Source of the DNA: Anopheles merus
Lineage: Eukaryota > Arthropoda > Insecta > Diptera > Culicidae
DNA length: 64,000 nt
Assembly: GCF_017562075.2 (NCBI RefSeq)
Contig: NC_054085.1
Coordinates: 13,419,222 to 13,483,221, forward strand
Reading direction: 5' to 3'
The notes under the pieces were generated by a model. The model worked only from the letters and a program-made list of their open reading frames with translations. It made no database searches and was not told where the DNA came from. The translations under genes were made by a program, and so were the position numbers. Below are positions 11,116 through 22,623 of this stretch, one piece after another (position 1 is the stretch's first letter; the number at the start of each line of letters is the position of its first letter).

Positions 11116-11710
11116 CGCTTTTGTTTGTACAGGTTCAACTGAATTGGAACGCAACTGAATCGGCTGAATGCGAATCGAATACTGAAAAATGCGCTATAAG
11201 TGGTAAAATTATTGTACAGTTTTTCTCGCTTTAATTACCCCTTTTAGGTAGGTTAAGTTGAGTTCAAAATGATGATTAAAAATCTAGTATGTCTAGGTTA
11301 TTTAATACGCTCATGAGCAGAGCAATTGAAGTTGCTCATTTTCACCAAAACCTGTTGGTTTATGCACAAAAAGTTGTTGAAGTAATGCAGAAATATATGA
11401 ATCTTTCCTGTACCAGCGAGGTCAAGATCCTCCTGTGAGAGTATCAGAAATCGAATACGATTGGTATTTAACACTGTGACAGTGAGGTCGAAACAAAAAC
11501 ATTGTTTCTAGATCTGTGTACTTGCAAAGTATAGATCGGGCTTGAATAGAACATGATCTTTTTTCATGTCTTTACTAAGCCTGAGGAATATATTGTAATG
11601 GATCTTTTAGGATGTCAGAGTCGTCATAAACGGTTAAGCTACCTACATTCCATTCCTCTCCATACAGGAGGCTTTATTGACAGTCACGTGTTTGCGACTT
11701 TTGAAATCAT
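11116..11710. other. Intergenic spacer between DUF1091 copies 6 and 7
   Basis: No gene or repeat recognised. The open frame on the plus strand reaching into 11553-11921 is antisense to copy 7. Confidence 0.4.
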
Positions 11711-12439
11711 TCATCTCGTTTTCACATTATGCGCTTTGCTCAGCACCTTCCTTACATTTTCGCGCCGGGTCATGGTACTGTGCCAGTGCGTTTCGAAGAT
11801 GAGTTCCGTGCGTGCATTCGTGAAGGTTTTGACATCGAAAAAACAGTCCGTCTCCGGCACGAAGCTTGGCATGGCGAGTGAGTACGGCGTGATGTTTAAC
11901 ATGATTGAGTCACCTGGATAGTACGGGCAGCGTTTTATTCTACTATGTTTTGTAATTTCCTCATAAAACGCTTTGATCAGCCGATCACTGTTCGGGCGCC
12001 GTATGAATTCGCAACCGTCGACGAACCGGGTAAAGAGTGCGGTCTTTCCCACACCGTCGAATGCTCTCACGGACAGGGTCAGAACGATCTGCAATCGGAG
12101 AATCAGATGTGAGGGTGACTTACTATGTACGATGCTGCTACAGGGAAGCGTACCTTTGCATCTCTTATTGTACGTAACACAAAGAACTCCAGTATAAATG
12201 ATTTGTTCAATGGATTGGCGCCGATGACGACGATCGATGAATTGATGTACTTGTCATTGCCTCTGAAATCGTAATGGGTAATGATTGGATACAGCTGTTG
12301 GACGACGACAAGGGAGGTTATTTATTGTGATAACGTATTGGATTATACTATGGATGCAGCAGAGTCTTACCATCATTTCAATTGCTATAACCCACCATGC
12401 ACTAAATAATACGAACATGCACATCATGTGAGGTCGCAT
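11711..12439 (-). CDS. DUF1091 family secreted protein, copy 7 (subfamily A)
   Basis: Exons 12439-12371, 12294-12154 and 12088-11711 encode 195 residues. The signal peptide is MRPHMMCMFVLFSAWWVIAI, similar to copy 6. Exon 2 has 47 codons (LYPIITHYDFRGNDKYINSS). Exon 3 has SVRAFDG, TRFVDGCEFIRRPNSDR, RCPYYPGD, FVPETDCFF and ETHWHSTMTR, with a basic C-terminal tail. The extra cysteine after PETD is shared only with copy 6, which supports a recent common origin of copies 6 and 7. It is the last subfamily A member before the switch to subfamily B. Confidence 0.86.
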
Positions 12440-13225
12440 TCTAGCACACACTGGTCCAATGTTTGGTGCTCCTAGATCAATTGAGTGTTGGTCGAATAAT
12501 AAAACCTGCACTAACAGTGTGTCAAAGACCGGCAAAATTAAAACTCTTCTCTGCCGATTAATCACTAGTTAGTTGTGCAACCGTTTAAGCTTTGCAGAAA
12601 ATAAATGGTCATTTAATGATGGCAGAAATCAATGACACAACGAACTGCACGGTTTGCTGGGCAATATAATACGCAGATTTTACTACGTTTGTGCGCGCCG
12701 CCCACTAGGACCGAAAGGGCGTGGTATGCGCAAGTTGAGATGGCGTGAAGGCGTGCAGGTGTCCGTGCAGCTCGGGGATTGACAGAGGAAAAGGGCGAGC
12801 ATTTTGCACTATTTGATCCTTCCGACACTTAAACATTGAGGCCATCTTGTACCATGAAGCAAAACTAATTAACTGAATTTTGACCTTTGATGGTAGTGCC
12901 TATACCATAAATCTGAAAGACTAAGTTCAACTGATTGTACACTATAGCTCGAAAGCTCTTTTTGTATAGTATCACGAGAAGTTGATAATTCGGTTTTAAT
13001 CGTATAGTAAGTAACAGATGCTGGAATGTTCCACGTAATAGTCAATAATTGCATTAATGAACTGATATTGAGGTTCATTATGAATAGAAGTTAACAACAC
13101 GGGAAGATAATTATTCAACGAATAATTATTTATTTCCAAAAATTGCTCAACAGTTTTAGTGTCCTTGCATGCCTTTATTCCCCTGTAATCTACCATGTAA
13201 CATCAAGATAGTGTTGCTATAATTT
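12440..13225. other. Spacer between subfamily A and B blocks
   Basis: A GC-richer island at about 12670-12800 breaks the AT-rich background. On the plus strand one frame reads GRGMRKLRWREGVQ, which resembles the extreme C-terminus of some non-LTR retrotransposon polyproteins (GRPxxRWxDxV type). It soon meets a stop. I treat it as a possible retroelement crumb. The rest is featureless. Confidence 0.35.
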
Positions 13226-14069
13226 CTATTTATCGCTCATTGGCGGCTTGGGCCTTTTGCTAGGCTGTGGTTGTACGGTAGGAAAAATGTTACCATTGAT
13301 GATTCGCATCAACCTGCCGTGGTAACGCAGCTGGAACAGCGGTTGCAGTAACGCACCGGTATGGAAGCTGGTATCAAATATGAAGTTATTCTCGGGCAGA
13401 AAGCCCGGTATAGTAATGGCGGCAGGGCGCAGGTCGCGTATGTAAAACCTTTCCCGTGCCGGAATCGGGCAAACGCTCGGCAGCCGATTGTTGCGGGTCA
13501 TGTGATCGTACAGCACCTTGACGAGCCGATCCGAGTTCGGACGCTTGACATAGGAGCACACATCGACGGTGCGCTGTAAAAGCCGGTTCATGGATTCACT
13601 GGACACGACGTAGTAGGCGACTGTCATCTGAAGAGAATTAAGTTACATTGATCGATACATCAAGTAAGGCATCTCTCCCTCTCTCTTTCTCTCTGTATTG
13701 CTCCCGCACAGAAATGTGCACTAAAAATGTAACGCTTTGTAACGCTTCATTTCTTTTTTAATACCCGTTCTTACCTTCATATCTTTCAACTCTCGTAGAA
13801 CATGCGCCTCGTACGAAAGGCTTTGATTTGTGATAGATTCCGGGTGTTCAAAAACGTACGAAATATTGATAAGTCTCTCGTCGAACTTAGACACAACCTT
13901 ATTCAACACCGGTATCATCTATGGAATAGTGTAACGTACATTGAGCTTAAACAAAAAATATTAAATTAAATTCATCAATCTCAATCACTGCCACGAAGCA
14001 GTATGTTGTATCGAAACAAAATAGTATTTGCAGTACAGTCGCCATCAAAAGCCAACCAAATGTTTCCAT
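13226..14069 (-). CDS. DUF1091 family secreted protein, copy 8 (subfamily B)
   Basis: Exons 14069-13989, 13918-13775 and 13627-13226 encode 208 residues. The signal peptide starts METFGWLLMATVLQILFCF. Exon 2 has 48 codons, the subfamily B length, beginning MIPVLNKVVSKFDE and ending ELKDMK. Exon 3 has RTVDVCSYVKRPNSDR, VCPIPARE, a YIRDLRP segment, GFLPENNF and LRYHGRLMR. It carries a longer Pro/Lys-rich tail (PSKRPKPPMSDK). The exon 1 donor CA|GTGATT is weak and was placed by analogy with the FVK|GT exon ends of sister genes. Function is unknown. Confidence 0.83.
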
Positions 14070-14918
14070 GTTACCGTAACAAAATTTCTCTAAATATCTT
14101 AACTTAGTTTGTAACTTTCGCACTTATCCCCGAACCCAAACTGGACAGTCGAGAAAAGTGTTTATTTGCTTATATATTTGTGTTTGTTGTTTAGCTGATT
14201 TTTAATGAATGATTAAACGCCATCATTGCTTTCACGTGCCACGTGCTATGACGTTTACAGCGGTGAATAAACGAACAAACAAAGCGATTAGCTAATGGTG
14301 TGCTCATTTGACTGTGTTTAGTGGCAGAAGAAAGCAAAAAAAAAAACATAGAAAAGTTTAATAACGCATTGAATGTGGCACACGCTTTCGTAAACGGTGT
14401 AATTACATAAAATCAAAGATATGTAGGAACATGGTGCAGCATACCTTTGTTTTAAAATTATAAAGTACTTTATTTTTCCCTTAGTTCTGTTACTATAAAT
14501 AGCTACATTTGCAAAAATAAGACAAAAATAAACACTACAACACTTAGGTACTACTAAAACTGATAACCTGAATAAAGGCAAACAAACAAATTCAGCTCCA
14601 GTTTTCAGATTTCAAAACACAGCGCAATCAAATCGAAGTCCTGATCATTGACTATTATGAGTGCGTTATTAATTATTTTGCCTTCCAGAGGGCGCTGCCA
14701 GCGTGCTGGTAGTACAAGATAAAAGCTACATACAAGTGCTACAAGTGAAAGCAAGCTATTGAGCATTATATTTAATGAGAAACAGCATGTATGAACCACC
14801 TTTTTGGTTACTTTATTTTAATGTTTATTCAACAACGAAGTTTTATAGTACGGTGTACATAAAATGCATGTGCAGACTACTTCTGTAGGAAAGATTACCC
14901 ATTCTTACATTGCTTTCA
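14070..14918. other. Intergenic spacer between DUF1091 copies 8 and 9
   Basis: Non-coding, AT-rich, no repeat defined. Confidence 0.4.
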
Positions 14919-15646
14919 TTAGAAAATATTTTCAATGTATCGCACCATTTTGGTAAAGTACCGGAACTCGATCAAAGTTGCACGCCGCACCTCGGAGCGG
15001 TAGAGCGTTTCCAGCACAAGGTGCGCCTCGGGCAGAAAGCCCGGCGTGGGCACATCGGACGGTCGAATGTTGCGAATGTAGTAGTTGCCGGCAGCGATAG
15101 GACACTGCAGCTTAACGTTGGTCCGTTCGGTGACATAGTCGTACACCTGCTTTACCACACGGTCGGTGCTTGGATTGCGCATGTACGAACACAAGTCGAC
15201 GGTGCGCTTGATTAGCAGGGCCTGAATAGCACCATTTTCATCGGTGATATGGTAGCTAAACTGGAGCTGAAAGTAAGACAGAACATGGGTATATTGTTGT
15301 TGTCTTAAGCGTTACAGTGGTAAAGCAATTACGAGCCTGCTTACTTTAACATCCTTTAGAGGACGTGTAATATTAAACTCCAAATCAATCGATTGATTTA
15401 GAATTGATTTCGGCTGATGCAGAGCGTACGAAACTTGCACGGTGTTTGTCTTGCTGATAAACTCGATCTTTTTGCCAAACGGTATCAACTACGAAGAAGA
15501 AAGAAAGTGGTAGTGGTGCTTTGTGCTACGGGAAAGAATGCTTGTATCGTTAAAATAATCATCACCTTGAGAAAAGCACCCGTTGCTGCAAACTGTACTG
15601 CGAGTAGAAATCCAATTAGGTGGAAATTTTTAGTAAAGTACTTCAT
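14919..15646 (-). CDS. DUF1091 family secreted protein, copy 9 (subfamily B)
   Basis: Exons 15646-15566, 15488-15345 and 15266-14919 encode 190 residues. The signal peptide is MKYFTKNFHLIGFLLAVQFA, ending GAFLK at the exon junction. Exon 2 has 48 codons. Exon 3 has KRTVDLCSYMRNPSTDR, QCPIAAGNYYIRNIRPSDV, FLPEAHLVLETLYRSEVRR and FRYFTKMVRY. Donors and acceptors are canonical. It shows the subfamily B hallmarks: DLCxxxRNP instead of DGCExxRRP, and YYIRN..PSD. Secreted; role unknown. Confidence 0.87.
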
Positions 15647-16205
15647 GTTTTTTTCAACGTACACGTCTACTACGCTTGCGGACAGCTTAGAATACTTGGA
15701 ATGACTGAAAAGAATCAACCGTCCGATAGCACTGGGTAGATTGGCCGCGCATATGGTGTGAATTAGTCCAAAATGTTTTGATCCAATTTTAATTTTAATT
15801 ACCTAATTCAGTTTCATTTTACTGTGATTAAACGATTATTTCATGAAGTTCATGGTGCTCCAAAGACTTCCAACGGTAATACCAGTCAATTAACTTGGTC
15901 ATTCTTTCCAGCAGGTTCGACCGTAAGCCGGAAGAATGAGCATTTTTCTCCCCGAGTGTTTGGTGGTAAAATCTTATGTGAAAAATCTTACGTGAAATGT
16001 TGATATGAGTTCAACAGATCAATGTGAAACCCTCAAGTCAACATTGACTCGAATCATTTGTTATTTGTCATCGCTGAAGTTATTTACCATTGACGAAGAT
16101 GCAAATCACTCACAGGAAATAGTTTGCTGAACCATCTTTTGTTCCATTGATAAATCATTAAAAACATTGCATGTGATCGTAAGTAACAAGATAATCGTAT
16201 TCGCC
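15647..16205. other. Intergenic spacer between DUF1091 copies 9 and 10
   Basis: No coding or repeat signal recognised. Confidence 0.4.
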
Positions 16206-16942
16206 CTAGAATGCGCCAAGCACCCTTACCAACTTGCCGTAGAAGCGAAACTCCAGCATAATTTCACGCCGCACCTCGTTCCGGTAAATGAGCTCCAGCA
16301 TGAACTCGCTCTCCGGTATGAAGGCAGGCACCGGTACGTCGGACGGTTTCGCATTCCGTATGTAGTAGCTGCCGGGTTCGACCGGACAGCGTTCCGGCAG
16401 GTTAGAACGCTCCCGAACGTAATCGTACACTATCCTCAGCAACCGGTCGGAGTTTGGGTGCTGTATGTAGAAGCATAGGTCAACCGTCCGCTTGACCAGC
16501 GCGGTCCGCGCCGTACTATTGCCCAGGATGGGATAGTAGCTAAAATAAAGCTGCTCGCGAGAAAGGAAAACGATCACGAAACGATCAGTTACGATTGATG
16601 GGTGCGAACCGGCGGAGACGCCACGCACCTTCATTTCACGCAACGGGCTTGCAATGTCCAGTTTCATGTCGAGCGATTGTTCCGTCAAGGAATCACCGCG
16701 ATAAAACTGGTGGGAAGCGTTGATGTGTTTCACCTTGCTCCTGAATTCGACCCTCGTTCCGACGGCTACGAGCTGGTTAGGTTTGTTGATTGGACGGGGG
16801 ACAATCATCGCTTGATTATTAGTTTGACAGCACTGCACGCATCATGTTTGCAACAACTTACCTTTACGAAAGCGTACAGGGGGTAAAGCTGTGAGCAAAA
16901 GAGAAGCGCTAGTAACAGCGACACAGGAAGTAAGTTAGCCAT
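16206..16942 (-). CDS. DUF1091 family secreted protein, copy 10 (subfamily B)
   Basis: Exons 16942-16862, 16772-16629 and 16550-16206 encode 189 residues. The signal peptide is MANLLPVSLLLALLFCSQL. Exon 2 has 48 codons (LVAVGTRVEFRSK...REMK). Exon 3 has KRTVDLCFYIQHPNSDR, RCPVEPGSYYIRNAKPSDV, FIPESEFMLELIYRNEV and FRFYGKLVR, a near-consensus member of the B subfamily. Introns 1 and 2 are 89 and 78 bp. Intron 2 is open in frame, so an unspliced reading would look like one 210-residue frame; the splice signals and paralogue alignment argue against that. Confidence 0.88.
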
Positions 16943-17307
16943 ACTATCCTTGGGTAGTGGGCCGCCGACCCTCCAGTCCAGATCCAGTGATCGGACTCGA
17001 AATCAATGAAGTGTACATTGTAGCGTGAAACAATATATACACCATTCAACCGGTCAAAAGATGGCAAAGTAATTACCAGATAAGGATGACCAATTTATTC
17101 GCAGATCGTACAGTTGATTGAAACATTATCTATCAATTTGTTCTCATTATTGAAAATACGCATAGAAGAATTAACCAAACTGATGAGTGTTTCCACCCCA
17201 ATATTGTGCAAAAAATCAGGCCTTAATTTCATCAGTTTTTTTATATTATGTATCTTGGTTGAAGCGATTATATGAGGTCAACTAGCAATTCGGCAGAAAA
17301 GTTACTG
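16943..17307. other. Intergenic spacer between DUF1091 copies 10 and 11
   Basis: Non-coding, nothing recognised. Confidence 0.4.
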
Positions 17308-18032
17308 TTACTCAGTATCTATATACCGTACCAGCTTCCCATGGAATCGAAACTCTAACAGCGTCTCATGCTTCACCTCCGAGCGAAAGATTTCCTCCAG
17401 AACAAAGTCCGCCTCGGGCAGAAAGACCGGTATTGGTATGTCGCGGAGTCTTAAGCTGCGTAAAGTATAGTGCGCCACTGGCAGAGGGCATCTTGGTGGC
17501 AGATTGCTGCGCTCCTTAATGTAAGTATAGATGCTGCTAATCAACCGATCGGATCGCGGATTGCGTAGGAAGAAGCACAGGTCCAGCGTGCGCTTTAGCA
17601 GAGAGGTTTGCGCGAGCCCATTCAGAGCAACGACGTTGTAGTTCACTGTAAGCTGTGTGTTAGCACACGAAGCAAATACAAGAGCTCATCACTGATTCGG
17701 TGAGTTCACCTTGCTGGAGGATCTATTACCTTCATGTCTTTGATTTCACGCATCACTTCGATATCACAATCGATCGTTTGATTGACGGTGGAATGCTTCT
17801 GGTGCAATGTGCACGATGCGTTGAGATGTTTACCGTAGCATCTCGTCTCTATCTTAGTGCCGACGGCGCTCAACCTTATCTGGAAAACAGAACGAAAGAG
17901 AAACATATCAAACAATGTAGTCAATTCCTTTCTGGAATGTTTAAAGCATACATTGACGGCACTGCACGGTAGCTTGAAAAGGGAAAACGAGGCCAGTACT
18001 GTCAGTAGTAAAATGGACAGCAAATATGCCAT
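17308..18032 (-). CDS. DUF1091 family secreted protein, copy 11 (subfamily B)
   Basis: Exons 18032-17952, 17879-17730 and 17652-17308 encode 191 residues. The signal peptide is MAYLLSILLLTVLASFSLF. Exon 2 is 50 codons, two longer than the other B genes, because the only good acceptor lies six bases upstream and adds IR before LSAVGTKIE. Exon 3 has KRTLDLCFFLRNPRSDR, RCPLPVAHYTLRSLRLRDI, FLPEADFVLEEIFRSEV and FRFHGKLVRY. Exon 2 adds two cysteines (CYGKHLNASC). Its upstream region is a 3 x 295-bp tandem repeat. Confidence 0.86.
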
Positions 18033-18190
18033 GCTGTCGGTGTGATGGCGGACACATGAAGATGAACTCGTTTGACGTATCACACGCGGTTATACTGCTG
18101 AACTGGTGCATAAAACAAGCAGACCAAAACAACAATCATCCGACAAAGGGCGAAAAGATCAAACTATGACATGAAATGTAATTGACGTGT

Positions 18191-19075
18191 GATTAAATCG
18201 TGGCTCGAAAAAATGACAATTACTCATACATAACAATCGATCGTGGCATGGGAATAGACAACAGTTCTTTAAAGTAAGGCGTTGTTTCGTGTTTTGATGC
18301 ATTACTTTTTCCATCTTACTAAAATGGTCTTTATTTTGTTAAGCTTTGAGTAAATGCAGAAAGTTTTTGAGTAAGGGCAGACGCATTGGAATAGTATTGC
18401 AGTAGCAGTATATTCAAGCATACAGTGTTCATACGAAAAAGTTGGCATACTGATCCGTATGTTTATGCGTAATTTTCACTGTTTCGTGAAAATCGTGGCT
18501 CGAAAAAATGACAATTACTCATACATAACAATCGATCGTGGCATGGGAATAGACAACAGTTCTTTAAAGTAAGGCGATGTTTCGTGTTTTGATGCATTAC
18601 TTTTTCCATCTTACTAAAATGGTCTTTATTTTGTTAAGCTTTGAGTAAATGCAGAAAGTTTTTGAGTAAGGGCAGACGCATTGGAATAGTATTGCAGTAG
18701 CAGTATATTCAAGCATACAGTGTTCATACGAAAAAGTTGGCATACTGATCCGTATGTTTATGCGTAATTTTCACTGTTTCGTGAAAATCGTGGCTCGAAA
18801 AAATGACAATTACTCATACATAACAATCGATCGTGGCATGGGAATAGACAACAGTTCTTTAAAGTAAGGCGATGTTTCGTGTTTTGATGCATTACTTTTT
18901 CCATCTTACTAAAATGGTCTTTATTTTGTTAAGCTTTGAGTAAATGCAGAAAGTTTTTGAGTAAGGGCAGACGCATTGGAATAGTATTGCAGTAGCAGTA
19001 TATTCAAGCATACAGTGTTCATACGAAAAAGTTGGCATACTGATCCGTATGTTTATGCGTAATTTTCACTGTTTC
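18191..19075. repeat. Three tandem copies of a 295-bp unit
   Basis: The same unit recurs at an exact 295-bp spacing (marker word ATCGTGGCTCG at about 18197, 18492 and 18787). I found only one or two differences between copies, for example GCGTTGTTTCG versus GCGATGTTTCG, so the amplification is recent. The unit has no ORF and no terminal inverted repeat. It lies between the start of copy 11 and the 3' end of copy 12, so it may have multiplied upstream regulatory sequence of copy 11. Confidence 0.92.
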
Positions 19076-19179
19076 ATTGTCACAATGAGCTCCCAAACAA
19101 CTGTTGAACGTTCGTATACATTCTCCCAACAAAACGTTTATTTCAAAGATCATACTTCAAGGTAACAGCCGTCCGATGG

Positions 19180-19876
19180 TCACGCAAGCATTTCGTCCGA
19201 CACTCTCGTTAGCCTTCCGTAGAACCGGCACTCCACCAGCGGCTCGGAGTTGATGCCAGTGTAGTAGTTGTTGTCGAAGGCAAATCCACTCTCCGGGAAA
19301 ATCCCGGGCAGCTGCACGCTGGTCGGCTTCACGTTGCGTATGTAGTACGATCCCTTCGCAATCGGGCACTTGGTCGGGATGCGATTGTTCCGCTGCATTT
19401 CATCGTAGAACTTCTTCACGAAGCGATCCATCGTTGGCCTTTTGACGAACGCGCACACATCCACCGTGCGGGTGATGATGTGATTAAGGGAGCTACCGTC
19501 CAGCCCTACCACGTAGTAGGAGAATGTTGCCTACAAAAATACGCCCAGAAGGAGGAGGGTACACAAGCAACAGGAAGCCCACACTTGCAATACCCACTTA
19601 CCTTCATGTCCTTGATGTCGCGGTGTATCTCCATCTCGAAGGTGACCGTTTGCTGCGTGAGTGTGTCGGCGTTGTTCAGGATGCGCGTCACGTTTATAAT
19701 GTTGGTGTTGTCTTTTATTACAATTTTGCTAAGCACTGGAATGAGCTGGTGTGGTGTGGAGTCGAGCAATGAGAGTATGTAGTAGAGTGGTGATGATAAG
19801 ATACCTTTAAAAATGCCTCTGCTGGATAGGTATAAAGCGAAAGGAGCATCAAAGTGCCAATCCGAGTTCGTAACAT
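19180..19876 (-). CDS. DUF1091 family secreted protein, copy 12 (subfamily B)
   Basis: Exons 19876-19805, 19745-19602 and 19530-19180 encode 188 residues. The signal peptide is MLRTRIGTLMLLSLYTY. Exon 2 has 48 codons beginning LIPVLSKIVIKDN. Exon 3 has TRTVDVCAFVKRPTMDRF, KCPIAKGSYYIRNVKPTSV, IFPESGFAFDNNYYTG and CRFYGRLTR, with an additional cysteine in ECRFYG. It pairs best with copy 8 (VDVC.xVKRP, NNRxP, FDxxxxTG), although three genes lie between them. Confidence 0.86.
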
Positions 19877-20389
19877 TCTGCGGGCAGCTACAGGCGATGT
19901 GTCGTTGATTAGCAGAGATAAACTAATGAGCTGAAGAGAATAGTGGTTGGAACTTTATAGAGTTATCAATGCTGGAGCGGTTTTTGCAAGGTGATTTGTA
20001 AATTTATATTAATTCGATAAAATAAAATAAATAAATTTTTGTAACTGTGCTTACGCAAGTGGATGTCTAGACAGTATAATATGGAAGTAAATTGCAATGC
20101 CGATAGAGAATGTTATTGGTAACTAAAAGCGTTTTTTTCTCCTAATCACTTAATTTAATTGTGCGATTTTGAGTTCATATTTTTGAAGTGAAGTAAATGA
20201 AAAATTATAATGAAGTATATTGCAATTATTTTAAGTATAATGACGTCAACCAACTATAGTCGACTTGATAACGATTTGAGTTGAGCAGTGAATGGCCACT
20301 AATGGTTTTTTCATACCGACACTGCTCGAACGAATAGCACCATGGTTTCGCTAGACGCAGCAACCCCAACCAGCAAGGTACATCTTTAT
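19877..20389. other. Intergenic spacer between DUF1091 copies 12 and 13
   Basis: AT-rich, nothing recognised. Confidence 0.4.
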
Positions 20390-21166
20390 TCATCTAAACA
20401 TTTTATCATACAATCGCACCAGCTTCCCGTACACTCGATACTCCATCAGCTTTTCCGCGAGCAGCTCCGAGTGGTAAATCAGCTCCAGCACAAACTCCAC
20501 GTTCGGCAGAAAGGCAGGTAAGGGCGCATCAGACGGCCGCACATCGCGAATTATGTAGCTACCCGGTGGCAGCGGACACTTCAGCGGTATGGTCGTGTGT
20601 CCACGTATGTAGTCGTAGAAGCTTTTCAGCAAACGATCGGATCGGGGATTGCGCATGAAGAAGCACATATCGATCGAACGTTTGATGATGGCGTGCTGTG
20701 TGCTTCCGTTCGATGTAACACTGTTGTAAATGAATAGGAGCTGAAAAAGAGAAAAAAAGGGGGAAAACAGGCATAAGTGCAGTGCCGGGTGTGTTTGAAA
20801 TGTGTTTGAAAGAAATGAGCCTGGAGCCTTACCCTTAGGTCCTTCACTTTGCGTGTGATGTCAACAAAGATGTCGAGCGATTGGTTCGCGTACGACTGCG
20901 GATGATTTATCCGGTAGGAGATGTTGAAGATGGGTGAGTGTAGTGTGTACTCGAGTTTCTTCACGTAAGCTACAGTCTACAATTGTGCAAAGCAAAACAA
21001 AAAGATATTTGGAATAAAATGGAACACAAACATTAATGTAAAAGAACAATTCATGCATTGAAGCAAGTGGAACTACAAGAACTACTTTAACGAAAGTATT
21101 AGATTGTCGAACGTTGGCGAGAAGGATGAACACTGTGTGCAGCAAGATGACAGTCAACGGTTTCAT
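20390..21166 (-). CDS. DUF1091 family secreted protein, copy 13 (subfamily B)
   Basis: Exons 21166-21086, 20976-20833 and 20740-20390 encode 191 residues. The signal peptide is MKPLTVILLHTVFILLANV. Exon 2 has 48 codons (TVAYVKKLEYTL...KVKDLR). Exon 3 has KRSIDMCFFMRNPRSDR, KCPLPPGSYIIRDVRPSDA, FLPNVEFVLELIYHSE and YRVYGKLVR. The N in FLPN replaces the usual E. Secreted; role unknown. Confidence 0.86.
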
Positions 21167-22623
21167 GTTTACTCTAGTGATGTACGAACACAAATGGTGA
21201 ACGGAGCAGTATGAACAGTTTTCATTTCGTGCTATCATTAAGTTCCAACGAGACGGAAATAGTTGTGTGCGTTGGTTTGCAATTCTTTGTGTCGAAACTG
21301 TGCCATTTGCCAACAGTTTAGACAGTTTTTTTTTTGCAATAATAGTAGACTAAAGTGGAAAGGCTTGGGTAGATGTGTATGTACAGTGAAGGTCGGTGTG
21401 TTCTGTACTGTTCCAGAATTTGATGGTGATGATGCATGGCCAGAGGCACCATTTCAAATCAAAGCGCATGTTGTGGACCTAGCTTCTGGGCAATACTGAA
21501 ATGGATGACAAACTGATGTGGGAGATAGTTGATGAGGCAAGCTACGAGTGACAAGTGAGCTGTAGAAGACGATTAGCCAGTTTGGGTTATTGAAGATGAA
21601 ATATTCAATTAAAATAATTAATATTTAATAGTTCTGCCGATGTTGCATTTATGGCTTTAATTGCTCCAATTTGTTAAACAGAATACATTTGTTTTAATGA
21701 CACCAAAAGGAATGCAAATTCAATAAACCACACTTATTGCATAAAGTATTTCATTGTAATATCATCGCTATTTGGTTAAGGAAGACACTTTTTTGACATA
21801 AAAAAAAATTTCTAAACAAAATCACATACTACGCTTATGTGCCGAGAAAACAATTATTTTACTTAAATAAAAGGTTTGAATGCAGAATAAAAGTAAGAAT
21901 GCAGCCAATAATGGTTCGACTGATGTACGCAGCCAGCTGCTCGAATGCAGAAAAGCACTATTGGCCTAAGATGTACTTATTCAAACAACTTTACAAAACA
22001 AATACTGTGTACGTTGGTCTATTTTTAATGCCAGTTTTTGTTGCTAAAGTGACTCATTACATGAAAAAAGGGAGAAAAAATTGAATCGTTCAAATAAGCA
22101 CATATTTGCAGAAGGTTTATTGTTGAAAATTATACTAGTGGGTATACTTATAACAATAAACAGTATAAGCTTAGAGATCTGGCTAATACATTTTTAAACG
22201 ATCAATTTTTTGTGGTGTCTGCTGCATATTCCGTTCCAAATGAGAAGCACAATTACATGATATGAATCAAAAGGGTGAGCCGACTCAATTTTTTTCTTCC
22301 AAAGTTTATTCAAATGTCATTGACATGATTGCCTGTTCAGCTCCGACGCTTAGCATTTAATTATTCGCCCTTTAGCAACAGGTAGTTCGATCATAATGGC
22401 ACTCGATAACTCATAAATGGTGGTTTAATTGTATGGGAAATTAAACGTACTGGGAGTTGGAGTTGTGTCGGAATATCGTAGCAGAAAAAATACTCGTTGA
22501 ATTGTTAACAACGAATGTAATTTAGGTATGCGGATATTTTGTCTTTTTTTTAAATTATTTGTCTTTGTTTGTAGACCTGGGTTCAAACACTGTGGCAGCA
22601 GTTCGATTGCTAAGACAGTTTCT
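21167..22623. other. 1.46-kb gene-free spacer between DUF1091 copies 13 and 14
   Basis: No member of the family, intact or broken, could be found on either strand. The short frames (for example 21839-22084 plus) have no family features. Confidence 0.4.

Noticed and set aside
16206..16838. Single 210-residue minus frame as an unspliced gene
   Set aside because: Intron 2 happens to lack a stop; splice sites and alignment with sister genes support removal of 16551-16628.
18191..19075. Possible CRISPR or satellite array
   Set aside because: The units are 295 bp, contiguous and without spacers; a plain tandem repeat in a eukaryote.
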